Below are positions 24,199 to 32,973 of a stretch of 64,000 nucleotides of DNA, piece after piece (the stretch's first letter is position 1; the number at the start of each line of letters is the position of its first letter). The notes beneath the pieces are model-generated. The model was not told the DNA's origin, did not search any database, and saw only the letters and a program-made list of their open reading frames with translations. Source of the DNA: Chryseobacterium defluvii (GTDB lineage: Bacteria; Bacteroidota; Bacteroidia; Flavobacteriales; Weeksellaceae); assembly GCF_003634775.1 (NCBI RefSeq), contig NZ_RBXB01000002.1, positions 62,001 to 126,000 of the forward strand, given 5' to 3'. Made by a program: the position numbers and the translations under genes.

Positions 24199-24726
24199 TT
24201 ATCTGTAATCAGAAAAATAAACCTGTCCAAAATCTTTGGGAGTTTGAATTTGTGTTTTAAATTCAACATTGCCATTTTTATAGGATTTAATTGTTCTAAC
24301 CTTTTTTTGAAGAATAAAATTATTTACAATTTTATGATACTTAAAATTCATTGTTTCTGTTATTGTAGTTTCTTCAGGAATAAGTTTATGAATCAGAATA
24401 AAAGAAAAACTATTTTTTCTAATTTTTACTTTCTTAAGGGTACTAATATTATGGTCATCACAAAATGAGCAAGGAATAATATTCGGACTATAGAAAGAAA
24501 ATAAAGACGATCCATCTTTATCGAGTAAACTTATTGTAACTATTCTGCATCGCGCTTCATCATCATAATACCCACATTTAGCAGCTTCAATCATTATTAT
24601 ATCCGAAATCTTATCATTATTTAAATCACCTCTGTATTCTTTGATGATAGTATTTGTCGATTCTTGCTGTGCCATGCAGATATTGCTGGCAAAAAATAAT
24701 AAAAATAATAAGGATATCGATCTCAT
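24199..24726 (-). CDS. Secreted protein of unknown function
   Basis: About 175 residues from MRSISLLFLLFFASNICMAQ, a signal peptide; an in-frame ATG five codons earlier (24741) is also possible. The mature N-terminus EYRGDLNNDKISDIIMIE resembles FG-GAP/VCBS-like calcium loops (DxNxDxxxD), which suggests a repeat-propeller remnant or single blade. Several cysteines follow (KCGYYDDEARC, CSFCDD). No family named. More AT-rich than its neighbours. Confidence 0.7.
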   Translation of the reverse strand: MRSISLLFLLFFASNICMAQQESTNTIIKEYRGDLNNDKISDIIMIEAAKCGYYDDEARCRIVTISLLDKDGSSLFSFYSPNIIPCSFCDDHNISTLKKVKIRKNSFSFILIHKLIPEETTITETMNFKYHKIVNNFILQKKVRTIKSYKNGNVEFKTQIQTPKDFGQVYFSDYR

Positions 24727-24811
24727 TATTGTACTATTCATTCAACATCAAATGATATTTTTCATTATTATATTTCTTTTATGGGTGGTAAGTTTTGATA
24801 CTGCAAATGTA

Positions 24812-25393
24812 TTAAACTTCTCCTTTAGAAATCCACTTTCCAACCGTAGGAGCCTGATAATTTCTCATCTTCTCCAGTAATTCATCAATGTTATCACTCA
24901 TCAGCAGCATGTCACGGTTAACCTGCTTTAAGAATCCTTTATTCACCATGGTTTGAACAAGCTTAATCAGGTCATCGTAAAAACCGTCAATATTTAACAC
25001 TGCGATGGGTTTTTGATGAAGTCCCAATTGTGCCCATGTAATCATTTCGAAGAATTCCTCCAGTGTTCCATAACCTCCGGGAAGAACAATGACTCCGTCA
25101 CACAGCTCATTCATCTTGGTTTTTCTTTCATGCATGCTTTCCACCAGAATAAGCTCCGTAAGGTTTTTATGGGCAATTTCTTTGGGTTGCAAAAAGTAAG
25201 GCAAAACACCGATGACTTTTCCGCCTGCATGTAAGGCCCCATCTGCTACTGCTCCCATTAATCCGACATCTGCACCGCCATACACCAATTGAATGTTTTG
25301 TTTTGCTAATGTTTGTCCCAGTAAGATAGCCTGTTTTTTGTAAATATCATCTGTGCCAAAACTGGAACCACAAAATATGGTAATACTTTTCAT
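24812..25393 (-). CDS. LOG-family nucleotide 5'-monophosphate phosphoribohydrolase
   Basis: A 193-residue Rossmann-like protein. The family signature PGGYGTLEEFFEMITWAQLG sits near residues 104-123, preceded by MHERKTKMNELCDGVIVL, whose Arg and the later Glu form the active site. The N-terminus ITIFCGSSFGTDD matches. LOG proteins cleave the ribose-5-phosphate from cytokinin nucleotides in plants and act on AMP/CMP-like nucleotides in bacteria. Followed six bases later by the glycolipid-binding-like gene on the same strand upstream, so co-transcription is likely. Confidence 0.92.
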   Translation of the reverse strand: MKSITIFCGSSFGTDDIYKKQAILLGQTLAKQNIQLVYGGADVGLMGAVADGALHAGGKVIGVLPYFLQPKEIAHKNLTELILVESMHERKTKMNELCDGVIVLPGGYGTLEEFFEMITWAQLGLHQKPIAVLNIDGFYDDLIKLVQTMVNKGFLKQVNRDMLLMSDNIDELLEKMRNYQAPTVGKWISKGEV

Positions 25394-25398
25394 AAAAT

Positions 25399-25947
25399 TT
25401 ATACTATGACCTTTTCAAAAAGCCCCGGATAATTTTCAACCAAACCTGAGCCATCAACCGAAATCTGAGCCTCAAAATTTTTAGGAATATTTTCATATAA
25501 ATACTCGGCTCCGTTTATTTTGGTGTACTGTTGTTTCACAGGCTTGATCTCATTGCCTAAAATGTTGATATAAATAACTTCGATTTCTCTGGATTGCATT
25601 TCAGACAGTTGTAGGTTATTAATCGGTAGTGTATTGGTGAAAGGAGTTAATGAAATATCGATGTATTTAAAATTTGAAAATTCAGGATGATTCTTCCCGT
25701 TAATTTCCCAGTCACTTCCGTTTTTTATCCCTTCAACTTTTGACTTTTTCCCATTAACTTCATATTCAATCATGAACTTTTGAATGAGCCAATCCTTATC
25801 GATTGTTATATAATAACTGACAAAATAAATTTTATCCTCAAAGGAACCGATAATTTTTGAAGTTGCCACATAATTTCCTTCATTTTCAATCAGATTGAAA
25901 TATTCAAGAGAATGATAGACTATTCCTTTCCAAATTATCGGCTCCAT
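25399..25947 (-). CDS. Putative glycolipid-binding domain protein
   Basis: A 182-residue cytoplasmic protein without signal peptide. The segment SNFKYIDISLTPFTNTLPIN (about residues 87-106) matches the hallmark of the putative glycolipid-binding family, where a conserved Asp-x-Asp/Ser-LTPFTNTLPI block recurs. IIWKGIVYHSLEY at the start is also typical. The family has a barrel fold related to lipid-binding proteins, with no firmly known ligand. It lies 12 bases past pepD and 5 before the LOG gene. Confidence 0.8.
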   Translation of the reverse strand: MEPIIWKGIVYHSLEYFNLIENEGNYVATSKIIGSFEDKIYFVSYYITIDKDWLIQKFMIEYEVNGKKSKVEGIKNGSDWEINGKNHPEFSNFKYIDISLTPFTNTLPINNLQLSEMQSREIEVIYINILGNEIKPVKQQYTKINGAEYLYENIPKNFEAQISVDGSGLVENYPGLFEKVIV

Positions 25948-25959
25948 TGAATAGATTTT

Positions 25960-27405
25960 TTAATTTTTAACAGGAATATTTGCTAAAATATCTTTAGTGA
26001 AATTCCAGAATTTCTGTGCAGAAGGGATGTTCGCTTTTTCATCCGGAGAGTGAGCTCCTCTGATCGTTGGGCCAAAGCTTACCATTTCCATTTCAGGATA
26101 GTTAGCTCCAATGATTCCACATTCTAATCCGGCGTGACAAGCCACAACATGAGGTTTTTCACCGAATTTATCGGTATAAATTTTCTCCATTAATTGTACG
26201 ATTTCAGAACCCGGTTTTGGTTTCCATCCCGGATAAGAACCGCTGAATTCTACTTTCATTCCGGCTAATTCGCCTACTGATTTCAATTGTTCTGCTACCG
26301 AATTCTTTGTAGATTCTACCGATGATCTCGAAAGGTTTAAGATCTTTAATTCTCCTCCTTTTAGTTCAACTCGGGCTACATTATTGGAAGATTCCACAAG
26401 GTCCTTTACATCCGGGCTCATTCTGTAGACTCCATTGTGAAGAGACTTCAGTACCAAGATGATTTTTTTTGAATCTTCTTCAGAAAGAGCCTTTTCAGAA
26501 CTTGTTGAGTTCTCTAAATTGATGTGAATATTAGGTTCAACTGTTGCAAATTCTTCTAAAATTTCTTTTTTCAGATTGGTAGTTTCCTCAATGAACTCAT
26601 TAGCATTACGAACAGAAATAATAGCAACTGCTTCTCTCGGAATGGCATTTCTCAAACCACCTCCGTCAATAGAGATCAGCTGAATGTTTTCCTTCGCCAA
26701 GCCTGCGTAAAGCAATCTTCCCAAAATTATATTGGAATTCCCTAAGCCCTTATGAATGTCCATTCCCGAATGACCACCCTGCAAACCTTTAACTTCTATT
26801 CTTACGATTTGTCCGTTTGCCGGATTAACTTCATAATTTTGAGTGATTGTTACATCAATTCCACCTGCACAACCTATATCGATTTCATCGTCTTCTTCCG
26901 TGTCAAGATTTAAAAGGATATCTCCGGTAAGTTGTCCCGGTTTTAAGCCTAAAGCTCCCGTCATTCCTGTTTCCTCATCAATGGTGAAAAGAGCTTCCAG
27001 AGCAGGATGCGGAATATCTGAACTTTCTAAGATAGACATGATCGTTGCTACACCTAAACCATTATCAGCACCTAAAGTAGTGCCTTTTGCCTTTACCCAG
27101 TCTCCGTCAACTTCCATTTTGATCCCTTCTGTTTCGAAATCAAAATTGACATCATTATTCTTCTGGCAAACCATATCCAGATGAGACTGAAGAATAACGG
27201 ATTTACGGTTTTCCATTCCTGCTGTGGCAGGTTTTTTAATAATAACATTTCCTACTTCATCTACAGTAGTTTCCAACCCCAGGTTTTCTCCAAATTCCTT
27301 AATGAATGCAATTACTTTTCCTTCTTTTTTGGAAGGTCTCGGAACAGCATTAAGTTTAGAGAAGTTTTTCCAAATGATTTGTGGTTCTATATTGGATAAT
27401 TCCAT
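25960..27405 (-). CDS. pepD: Aminoacyl-histidine dipeptidase (PepD/Xaa-His dipeptidase, M20C)
   Basis: About 481 residues from the ATG at 27405 (MELSNIEPQIIWKNFSKL); an in-frame ATG six codons earlier is less likely. Metal site 1 is QSHLDMVCQKN (His-x-Asp), followed by GTTLGADNGLGVA (bridging Asp) and TIDEETGMTGALGL with the catalytic Glu and metal Glu. The lid domain carries QGGHSGMDIHKG. The C-terminal HAGLECGIIG and GAHSPDEKANI complete the M20C zinc site. It cleaves Xaa-His dipeptides such as carnosine in the cytoplasm. First gene of a three-gene run with the two genes downstream. Confidence 0.94.
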   Translation of the reverse strand: MELSNIEPQIIWKNFSKLNAVPRPSKKEGKVIAFIKEFGENLGLETTVDEVGNVIIKKPATAGMENRKSVILQSHLDMVCQKNNDVNFDFETEGIKMEVDGDWVKAKGTTLGADNGLGVATIMSILESSDIPHPALEALFTIDEETGMTGALGLKPGQLTGDILLNLDTEEDDEIDIGCAGGIDVTITQNYEVNPANGQIVRIEVKGLQGGHSGMDIHKGLGNSNIILGRLLYAGLAKENIQLISIDGGGLRNAIPREAVAIISVRNANEFIEETTNLKKEILEEFATVEPNIHINLENSTSSEKALSEEDSKKIILVLKSLHNGVYRMSPDVKDLVESSNNVARVELKGGELKILNLSRSSVESTKNSVAEQLKSVGELAGMKVEFSGSYPGWKPKPGSEIVQLMEKIYTDKFGEKPHVVACHAGLECGIIGANYPEMEMVSFGPTIRGAHSPDEKANIPSAQKFWNFTKDILANIPVKN

Positions 27406-27438
27406 AAAATTTATTTTTCTCAAAATTACAAAATAAAA

Positions 27439-27474
27439 AATGCTCCCGTTAATTCAGGAGCATTCTTTTTTCTT
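27439..27474 (-). terminator. Hairpin between pepD and the lipoprotein gene
   Basis: AATGCTCC (27439-27446) pairs with GGAGCATT (27457-27464), T-rich on both sides. It lies upstream of pepD and 75 bases past the stop of the minus-strand lipoprotein gene, which it most likely terminates. Confidence 0.75.
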
Positions 27475-27548
27475 TATTTGGTTGGGGTACGAAACCTCAA
27501 AACGGGTAAATCGTAAAATCGGAAATTTGACTTTTCGTTATTTTACTC

Positions 27549-28043
27549 TTAACATCCGCATTCTCCATAAATAGGAGTAGATATAACCGTTCCGTCAGCT
27601 TTTTCAATGGTTAATGTCCCTTCGAATAATAAAGCTTCTTCACTTTTTATTTTTTTACCCTTCACAGAGATCTTATAATTTTCATTTTCTATTTCTTTGC
27701 TCAGCTCTTCATCTACTTCCATATCGTTGGAAGAGATCAGATTCATGGCCAGTCTTTTGCCGTCCAGTTTCATATAGGCTGTTTTTCCGGCATCATCAGC
27801 ATAAATGTATTTTTCAGCTTCGAAATCAGCTTTATTTTTGGCGAAATAGCATGAACATTCCTTAATTTCTTTCGGAAAGGGGATAACTTCAATTAAAATT
27901 TTCCCATCTGCAACTGTATCAACATTCACAGAATCCCGTATCATAGTCAAAGAGTCTGCTGATGAATGATTGGAAATTGTTTCTCTGTCCTTTTTACAGG
28001 CGATCAGCATAAATGCTGAAAAAGTGATGATTAAATATTTCAT
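27549..28043 (-). CDS. Lipoprotein of unknown function
   Basis: A 164-residue lipoprotein: MKYLIITFSAFMLIACKKD carries the lipobox LIAC (Cys16). The mature part holds two CxC-type pairs, ECSCYFAKNKADF and a terminal GECGC, so it may bind a metal or form disulfides. No family recognised. It lies 15 bases after the scramblase-like gene upstream on the same strand, so the two are probably co-transcribed. Confidence 0.8.
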   Translation of the reverse strand: MKYLIITFSAFMLIACKKDRETISNHSSADSLTMIRDSVNVDTVADGKILIEVIPFPKEIKECSCYFAKNKADFEAEKYIYADDAGKTAYMKLDGKRLAMNLISSNDMEVDEELSKEIENENYKISVKGKKIKSEEALLFEGTLTIEKADGTVISTPIYGECGC

Positions 28044-28058
28044 TGTCTGTGTAAGTTT

Positions 28059-28664
28059 TTATCCTCGGGCTCTTTCCAGAAGAACCATCATTAATAATGA
28101 AAGAATAACCAAACTTTCTTCTTCGTCATCAATATCGATAATCCTGTCCAATTGGAATCTCCTGCCAAAGAAAGAAGGCATTTTCTTTAATTTAAAATAT
28201 TCTTTTCCATCCATTCCTTTTACCGTGTAAGACGGATTCAGGAAATATCCGGTAAAGATGCCGATGATAGGAATTTCACCCACCACGCCGTCGAAGAATT
28301 TTACCCATGCGCTGTCTTCCGTTACAGTGAATTTTGGTTGATCATTGGCATCCAGTATGTTATATGTTGATTTCCAAAGAGATCGCATTCCTTTTCTGGC
28401 CAGTCGTCCGAAATTTTTGTTGTTGATAAGATCATTTAAAGAATAAGAAGCATTGAAATCGATCCATTGATTCGCTTTAATCCTGAAAAGTTCTTTGGAC
28501 TTGCTCTCATCATTAAATACAATAACGTCCTCTTTAAGCTTAAACATTTTCTGGCGGACATAAGCTACATAATTTCCGTTTCTGTCCGTAATGTTGAAAT
28601 CACTGGATAATGTGGTGATTTTAAACTTGAAATCCAGAGGATAATTTAGGTTGTTAAGTACCAT
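28059..28664 (-). CDS. LURP-one/scramblase-like (tubby-fold) protein
   Basis: A 201-residue protein without signal peptide. The pattern of short repeated beta strands and a central YVAYVRQKMFKLKEDVIVF and TYNILDANDQPKFTVTED resembles LURP-one-related/tubby C-terminal folds, which end in a hydrophobic helix; here the C-terminus LDRIIDIDDEEESLVILSLLMMVLLERARG is such a helix. In eukaryotes related proteins bind membranes; the bacterial role is unknown. The family call is by pattern only. Confidence 0.6.
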   Translation of the reverse strand: MVLNNLNYPLDFKFKITTLSSDFNITDRNGNYVAYVRQKMFKLKEDVIVFNDESKSKELFRIKANQWIDFNASYSLNDLINNKNFGRLARKGMRSLWKSTYNILDANDQPKFTVTEDSAWVKFFDGVVGEIPIIGIFTGYFLNPSYTVKGMDGKEYFKLKKMPSFFGRRFQLDRIIDIDDEEESLVILSLLMMVLLERARG

Positions 28665-28765
28665 TTAGTTTACTTTTTTCATATTTTATTTTCAAAGATA
28701 ATGTTTTATGGGGAAAGAAGATGATTTTCACGTGCTGTAAACCATGAATACTCATCTTTTTGTTT

Positions 28766-28773
28766 TATTTTTG
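28766..28773 (+). promoter_or_regulatory. -7 promoter element for recR
   Basis: TATTTTTG fits TAnnTTTG and ends only five bases before the recR ATG, so the transcript could be leaderless or nearly so. Confidence 0.45.
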
Positions 28774-28778
28774 TCATT

Positions 28779-29393
28779 ATGGATTATCCTAGTAAAGTTT
28801 TGGCAAAAGCAGTGGATGAAATTTCAGGGTTACCCGGGATTGGCAGGAAAACAGCTTTGCGATTAGCATTACATTTATTAAAGCAACCCAATTCCAGAGC
28901 AGTCAGCCTTGGGAATTCCCTTATTAACCTTGTTAATGACATCAAATACTGTAAAGATTGTCATAATTTTTCTGATTTTGATACTTGTGAGATATGCAGT
29001 AATCCTAAGAGAAATGATGACCTTATTTGTATCGTGGAAGATGTAAGGGATGTAATTGCCATTGAAAATACAGGAAAATATACAGGAAAATATTTGATTT
29101 TAGGTGGTAAAATTTCCCCGATGGAAGGAGTAGGCCCGAATCAGCTTAATATTCCGAGTATAGAGAGAAAATTGACCGAAGGAAAAGTAAGGGAGTTCAT
29201 ATTTGCCTTGAGTGCAACCATGGAAGGCGACACTACAGCTTATTATATTTATAAAAAGTTCAAAGGCTTTGGGGTAAAATTTTCGAGTATTGCCAGAGGG
29301 ATTTCTGTTGGAGATGAGCTGGAATATGCGGATGAGATTTCATTAGGAAGATCGATTCTGAACAGATTGCCTTATGATGAAGGAGCTTCTTAA
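28779..29393 (+). CDS. recR: Recombination mediator RecR
   Basis: A 204-residue RecR of standard length. Residues 10-30 form the helix-hairpin-helix (ISGLPGIGRKTALRLALHLL); the zinc finger is CKDCHNFSDFDTCEIC (residues about 57-72); the Toprim region starts at DDLICIVEDVRDVIAIENTG and includes YLILGGKISPMEGVGPNQLN. The C-terminal GISVGDELEYADEISLGRSI is the Walker-like segment. RecR with RecO loads RecA at gapped DNA. The glycan module starts 18 bases downstream. Confidence 0.97.
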   Translation: MDYPSKVLAKAVDEISGLPGIGRKTALRLALHLLKQPNSRAVSLGNSLINLVNDIKYCKDCHNFSDFDTCEICSNPKRNDDLICIVEDVRDVIAIENTGKYTGKYLILGGKISPMEGVGPNQLNIPSIERKLTEGKVREFIFALSATMEGDTTAYYIYKKFKGFGVKFSSIARGISVGDELEYADEISLGRSILNRLPYDEGAS

Positions 29394-29411
29394 TCCTTTA
29401 AATCGAAGAAA

Positions 29412-30203
29412 ATGATTTCCGTAATAATTCCCATGTACAACGCAGAAAATACCATTATTAATGCTTTAAATTCGATTAAAGCTCAAACTGTTGGGGTGCA
29501 GGAATTTGAGGTGATCGTTGTAAACGATGGTTCTTATGATCAGAGTGAAAAGCTTGTCCGGGAATATATGGAAAATCATCAGGAGATGAATATCAGGATA
29601 CTTAACCAGCCTAACGGTGGGGTCTCGAAAGCAAGAAATACGGGTTTGAAAGTTGCAGAAGGAGATTATATCGCGTTGCTGGATGCCGATGACGAATGGC
29701 TTCCCGAAAAAACGGAAAAGCAGTTGAAGTTTTTACAAAACGATCTTCTTCATGTGGATTTCATTACAGCTTTAAGAAACGGAGAGAAGATTTGGTTTCC
29801 TTATCAAGTGGAACAGTATAATCTGGCTGAAATGAATCTCAGAAAATTGCTTCTGAGAGTAGACGGACAGACTTCTACGGCAATATTTAAACGAAAGATT
29901 ATTGAGAATACCGGATGGTTTGATGAAAACCAGAAATATTCAGAAGATGCCAATTATTGGATGAGGGTTTCAAAAAGCAATAATATGTATATATTAGCGG
30001 AAGAATTAGCTTTTACAGGCGGGGGAAAAAGATCTTTCGGTATTTCGGGCTTATCTGCCAATCTTCAGGAAATGGAAAAAGGAATACAGAAAAATCTGAG
30101 AGAAATGTATGATACAAAGAGAATCAGCTATCCGGAATATATCCTGTTTTTCCTGTTTTCAAAAATAAAATACGGAATCAGGATTGTTAAAAATAAATTA
30201 TGA
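29412..30203 (+). CDS. Family 2 glycosyltransferase
   Basis: A 263-residue GT-A enzyme. The nucleotide-sugar site reads ISVIIPMYNAENTIINALNS (residues 2-21) and VNDGSYDQSEKLV, followed by NGGVSKARNTGLKVAEGDYIALLDADDEW with the metal-binding DADD. The acceptor region includes FDENQKYSEDANYWMRV, the ED base of GT2 enzymes. Short but complete. It overlaps the acyltransferase gene by four bases (ATGA), part of a four-gene glycan module. Donor and acceptor unknown; acts at the cytoplasmic face of the inner membrane. Confidence 0.93.
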   Translation: MISVIIPMYNAENTIINALNSIKAQTVGVQEFEVIVVNDGSYDQSEKLVREYMENHQEMNIRILNQPNGGVSKARNTGLKVAEGDYIALLDADDEWLPEKTEKQLKFLQNDLLHVDFITALRNGEKIWFPYQVEQYNLAEMNLRKLLLRVDGQTSTAIFKRKIIENTGWFDENQKYSEDANYWMRVSKSNNMYILAEELAFTGGGKRSFGISGLSANLQEMEKGIQKNLREMYDTKRISYPEYILFFLFSKIKYGIRIVKNKL

Positions 30204-30751
30204 TTTATAAACTTTTTTGGGCGTTAAGAGCATTGTTGTATGCACCATTTTTCGGGAAGTTCGGACTTCCTTCGTATTTGGGCAGGCCTTTGTTTTTAAT
30301 GGGAATCAAAAAAGTTTTCATCGATAAAAGAGTACGGATTTTTCCCCACCTGAGAATGGAAGTGCATCGCTCCGGAAGTATTCATATCCACGAAGATGTG
30401 GTGATTTCACAGAATGTACACATCACTTCGGCAGGAAATATGGTCATTGGAAAAAGCTCTTTGATTCTGGCCAATGTGTTTATTACCAATATTGATCATG
30501 ATTATGAAGAAATAGGTAGACATGTCGTGAAGCAGGAGTATATGATAAAAGATACAATCATCGGAGAAAATTGTTATATCGGGATGGGTGCCGCCATTAT
30601 GGCGGGAACAAAATTGGGAAAGCAATGTGTTGTGGGAGCCAATTCCGTTGTAAGAGGTGAATTTCCGGATTATTGCGTCATTGTAGGGGCGCCGGCCAGA
30701 ATTGTAAAAAAATATGATCTTGAAACGGGCAAATGGGAAAAATGTAGCTAA
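30200..30751 (+). CDS. Left-handed beta-helix acyltransferase
   Basis: A 183-residue hexapeptide-repeat acyltransferase of the LbH/maltose O-acetyltransferase group. Repeats run from about residue 55 (GSIHIHEDVVISQNVHITSAGNMVIGKSSLI) to about 150 (GENCYIGMGAAIMAGTKLGKQCVVGANSVV). The catalytic His lies in FITNIDHDYEEIGRHVV, and the end VIVGAPARIVKKYDLETGKW is the usual C-terminal helix. It probably acetylates a sugar of the glycan built by the surrounding genes. Starts within the GT2 stop. Confidence 0.92.
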   Translation: MIYKLFWALRALLYAPFFGKFGLPSYLGRPLFLMGIKKVFIDKRVRIFPHLRMEVHRSGSIHIHEDVVISQNVHITSAGNMVIGKSSLILANVFITNIDHDYEEIGRHVVKQEYMIKDTIIGENCYIGMGAAIMAGTKLGKQCVVGANSVVRGEFPDYCVIVGAPARIVKKYDLETGKWEKCS

Positions 30752-30757
30752 AATTAT

Positions 30758-31891
30758 ATGAAGAATATTTTAATCACAGGGGGAGCCGGATTCATTGGAA
30801 GTAAGCTGTCTTTACAACTTAAGAGGAAGGGGTATGAAATAACTGTAATGGATAACCTCTCTTCACAAATTCACGGGAAAAATCCGGAAACAGATTCCCC
30901 TCTATATAAAAGTATTGCAGGGCAGGTTAATTTCATTAATGGAGATGTTGTTCGTTCCGAAGACTGGGAAAAGGCTATTGAAGGGCAGGATGTGATTGTA
31001 CATTTGGCAGCGGAAACAGGAACCGGACAATCCATGTACCAGATTGAAAAATATACCGGTGTGAATGTGTCCGGAACTGCAAAAATGCTGGATCTCTTAG
31101 TTAACAAACCCCACCAGGTTAAAAAAGTAATTATTGCTTCTTCCAGAGCCGTATATGGAGAAGGAAAATACCTTCATCCCGAATTAGGACTTATTTATCC
31201 TAAACCAAGAAATGTAGAAGAAATGAGAAAAGGACATTTTGAAATACAATATCCGGACGGACAGTTTCTTACGGCGCTTCCTACAGATGAAGAATCTAAA
31301 ATACATCCGACATCCATTTATGGGATTACCAAATATGCACAGGAACAAATGGTGATGACGGCCTGCTCCTCCATGGGAGTAGCTCCTGTTGCCGTAAGAT
31401 TTCAGAATGTATATGGAGAAGGACAATCGTTATTAAATCCTTACACCGGCATTTTATCCATCTTTTCATCACAGATCCTTAACGGAAATGATATTAATGT
31501 TTTTGAAGATGGTAAAGAGTCAAGAGATTTCATCCATGTTGATGATGCTGTGGAAGCTGTTGTGAAGTGTATTGAGAACGATTCGGCTGACGGGGAGGTT
31601 TTTAATGTAGGAACCGGAATTCCTACAGATGTAATTACCGTTGCTGAAAATTTAAAAAAGTTCTATAACAGGGATTTTGAAATTAATATTTCAGGACAAT
31701 TCCGTTTAGGTGATATCCGACACAATTTTGCCGATATCAGTAAAATTAAATCCAGATTGAATTTTCAGCCTCAGGTCTCTTTTGAAGAAGGTATATCTAA
31801 GTTTACCAAATGGGTATTACAGCAAAATATACGCGACGTGAAATTCAAAGAATCGCTGGAAGAAATGAAAGTTAAAGGACTTTTGAAATGA
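30758..31891 (+). CDS. NAD-dependent sugar epimerase/dehydratase (extended SDR)
   Basis: A 377-residue extended short-chain dehydrogenase. The Rossmann loop is ILITGGAGFIGSKLSLQL (residues 3-20). IVHLAAETGTGQSMYQIE gives the nucleotide site, and the YxxxK catalytic pair is TSIYGITKYAQEQ. The C-terminal half, with FEDGKESRDFIHVDDAVEAVVKCI, is the sugar-nucleotide domain. Likely a UDP- or dTDP-sugar 4-epimerase or dehydratase; exact sugar unknown. Six bases after the acyltransferase and overlapping the next gene by four bases. Confidence 0.92.
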   Translation: MKNILITGGAGFIGSKLSLQLKRKGYEITVMDNLSSQIHGKNPETDSPLYKSIAGQVNFINGDVVRSEDWEKAIEGQDVIVHLAAETGTGQSMYQIEKYTGVNVSGTAKMLDLLVNKPHQVKKVIIASSRAVYGEGKYLHPELGLIYPKPRNVEEMRKGHFEIQYPDGQFLTALPTDEESKIHPTSIYGITKYAQEQMVMTACSSMGVAPVAVRFQNVYGEGQSLLNPYTGILSIFSSQILNGNDINVFEDGKESRDFIHVDDAVEAVVKCIENDSADGEVFNVGTGIPTDVITVAENLKKFYNRDFEINISGQFRLGDIRHNFADISKIKSRLNFQPQVSFEEGISKFTKWVLQQNIRDVKFKESLEEMKVKGLLK

Positions 31892-32910
31892 CCGGGTTAA
31901 AAGATAAAAAGATACTTTTCTTATCGGTGAGTTTTTTTAAATACGAACAGGCGATTGTAAAAAGACTTACTGAAATGGGAGCTCAGGTTGATTTTTACGA
32001 TGAAAGGCCTTCTAATACTAATATTTCAAAAGGAATTATCCGCCTCAATAAAAAACTTTACCAACTACAGATCCGAAAATATTACCATAAAATTTTAAAC
32101 GAAATTCAGGGAAGGAATTATGATTTTTTCCTTCTGATTAAAGGCGAGGCTATACCTGCTTTTTTTCTTGAAAAAATTAAAAAGGATAACCCCCGGATGG
32201 AAATGATTCACTATAATTTTGATCCGTTATCGGAATATCCCGGTCTGATTTCGAATTTAAAATATTTTGATAAAAAATTTACTTTTGAGCGTAGGGATGC
32301 TCAAACTTTTAATCTGCATTTCAGGCCATTATTTTATTTAAATGAGTATAAGGACTCCACGCAGGAAACAGCGTCTTTTGATTATGATATGGTTTTTGTC
32401 GGAAGCGCCCATACAGACCGGTATATTGTAGGTGAAAAAGTGAAATCAGCAGCAGATAACCTCCGTTTGAGGACTTTTTTTTACTATTACGCAATGGGAA
32501 AAATAGCGTTCAGACTAAAAAAGCTCTTTGATAAAAGCCTGAAGCTCTTTGATCTTAAGAAAGTCAGTTTTGAAAAGCTGAATCATGAGCAAATCATTGA
32601 TTACTATAAAAGATCGAAAGCGGTATTGGATATTAACAAGCCTTTTCAGAACGGATTAACCATCAGAACCTTCGAAGTACTTGCGGCCGGTCGGAAACTG
32701 ATAACTACAAATGCCGATATTAAAAATTACCCTTTCTACCATCCGGACAATATTTTAGTTATAGACCGTGAGAATGTAAAACTGCAGCCTGATTTTTTCA
32801 CAACGAAATTTATACGTATGGATGATAATGTGCTTTACATGATGTCCCTGGATTCATTTATCGAATGTTTATTTTTTCGGGATCAGGATTCCTACTGGAA
32901 TTCTTTTTAA
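31888..32910 (+). CDS. CgeB-like glycosyltransferase
   Basis: A 340-residue protein resembling the CgeB/GT-B-like spore and lipopolysaccharide glycosyltransferases: KILFLSVSFFKYEQAIVKRL at the start, YDFFLLIKGEAIPAFFLEKI and MIHYNFDPLSEYP in the first domain, then DYDMVFVGSAHTDRY and NKPFQNGLTIRTFEVLAAGRKLITTN, the region that binds the nucleotide sugar. Last gene of the glycan module (29412-32910), followed by a bidirectional terminator. Confidence 0.85.
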   Translation: MTGLKDKKILFLSVSFFKYEQAIVKRLTEMGAQVDFYDERPSNTNISKGIIRLNKKLYQLQIRKYYHKILNEIQGRNYDFFLLIKGEAIPAFFLEKIKKDNPRMEMIHYNFDPLSEYPGLISNLKYFDKKFTFERRDAQTFNLHFRPLFYLNEYKDSTQETASFDYDMVFVGSAHTDRYIVGEKVKSAADNLRLRTFFYYYAMGKIAFRLKKLFDKSLKLFDLKKVSFEKLNHEQIIDYYKRSKAVLDINKPFQNGLTIRTFEVLAAGRKLITTNADIKNYPFYHPDNILVIDRENVKLQPDFFTTKFIRMDDNVLYMMSLDSFIECLFFRDQDSYWNSF

Positions 32911-32924
32911 AATGAATTAAAATA

Positions 32925-32952
32925 AAAAAGCAACCCGACCGGGTTGCTTTTT
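32925..32952. terminator. Bidirectional terminator between the glycan module and secG
   Basis: AAAAAGCAACCC (32925-32936) pairs with GGGTTGCTTTTT (32941-32952), loop of four. It can serve both converging genes. Confidence 0.88.
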
Positions 32953-32973
32953 CTATGATGTAAAATAAATATC

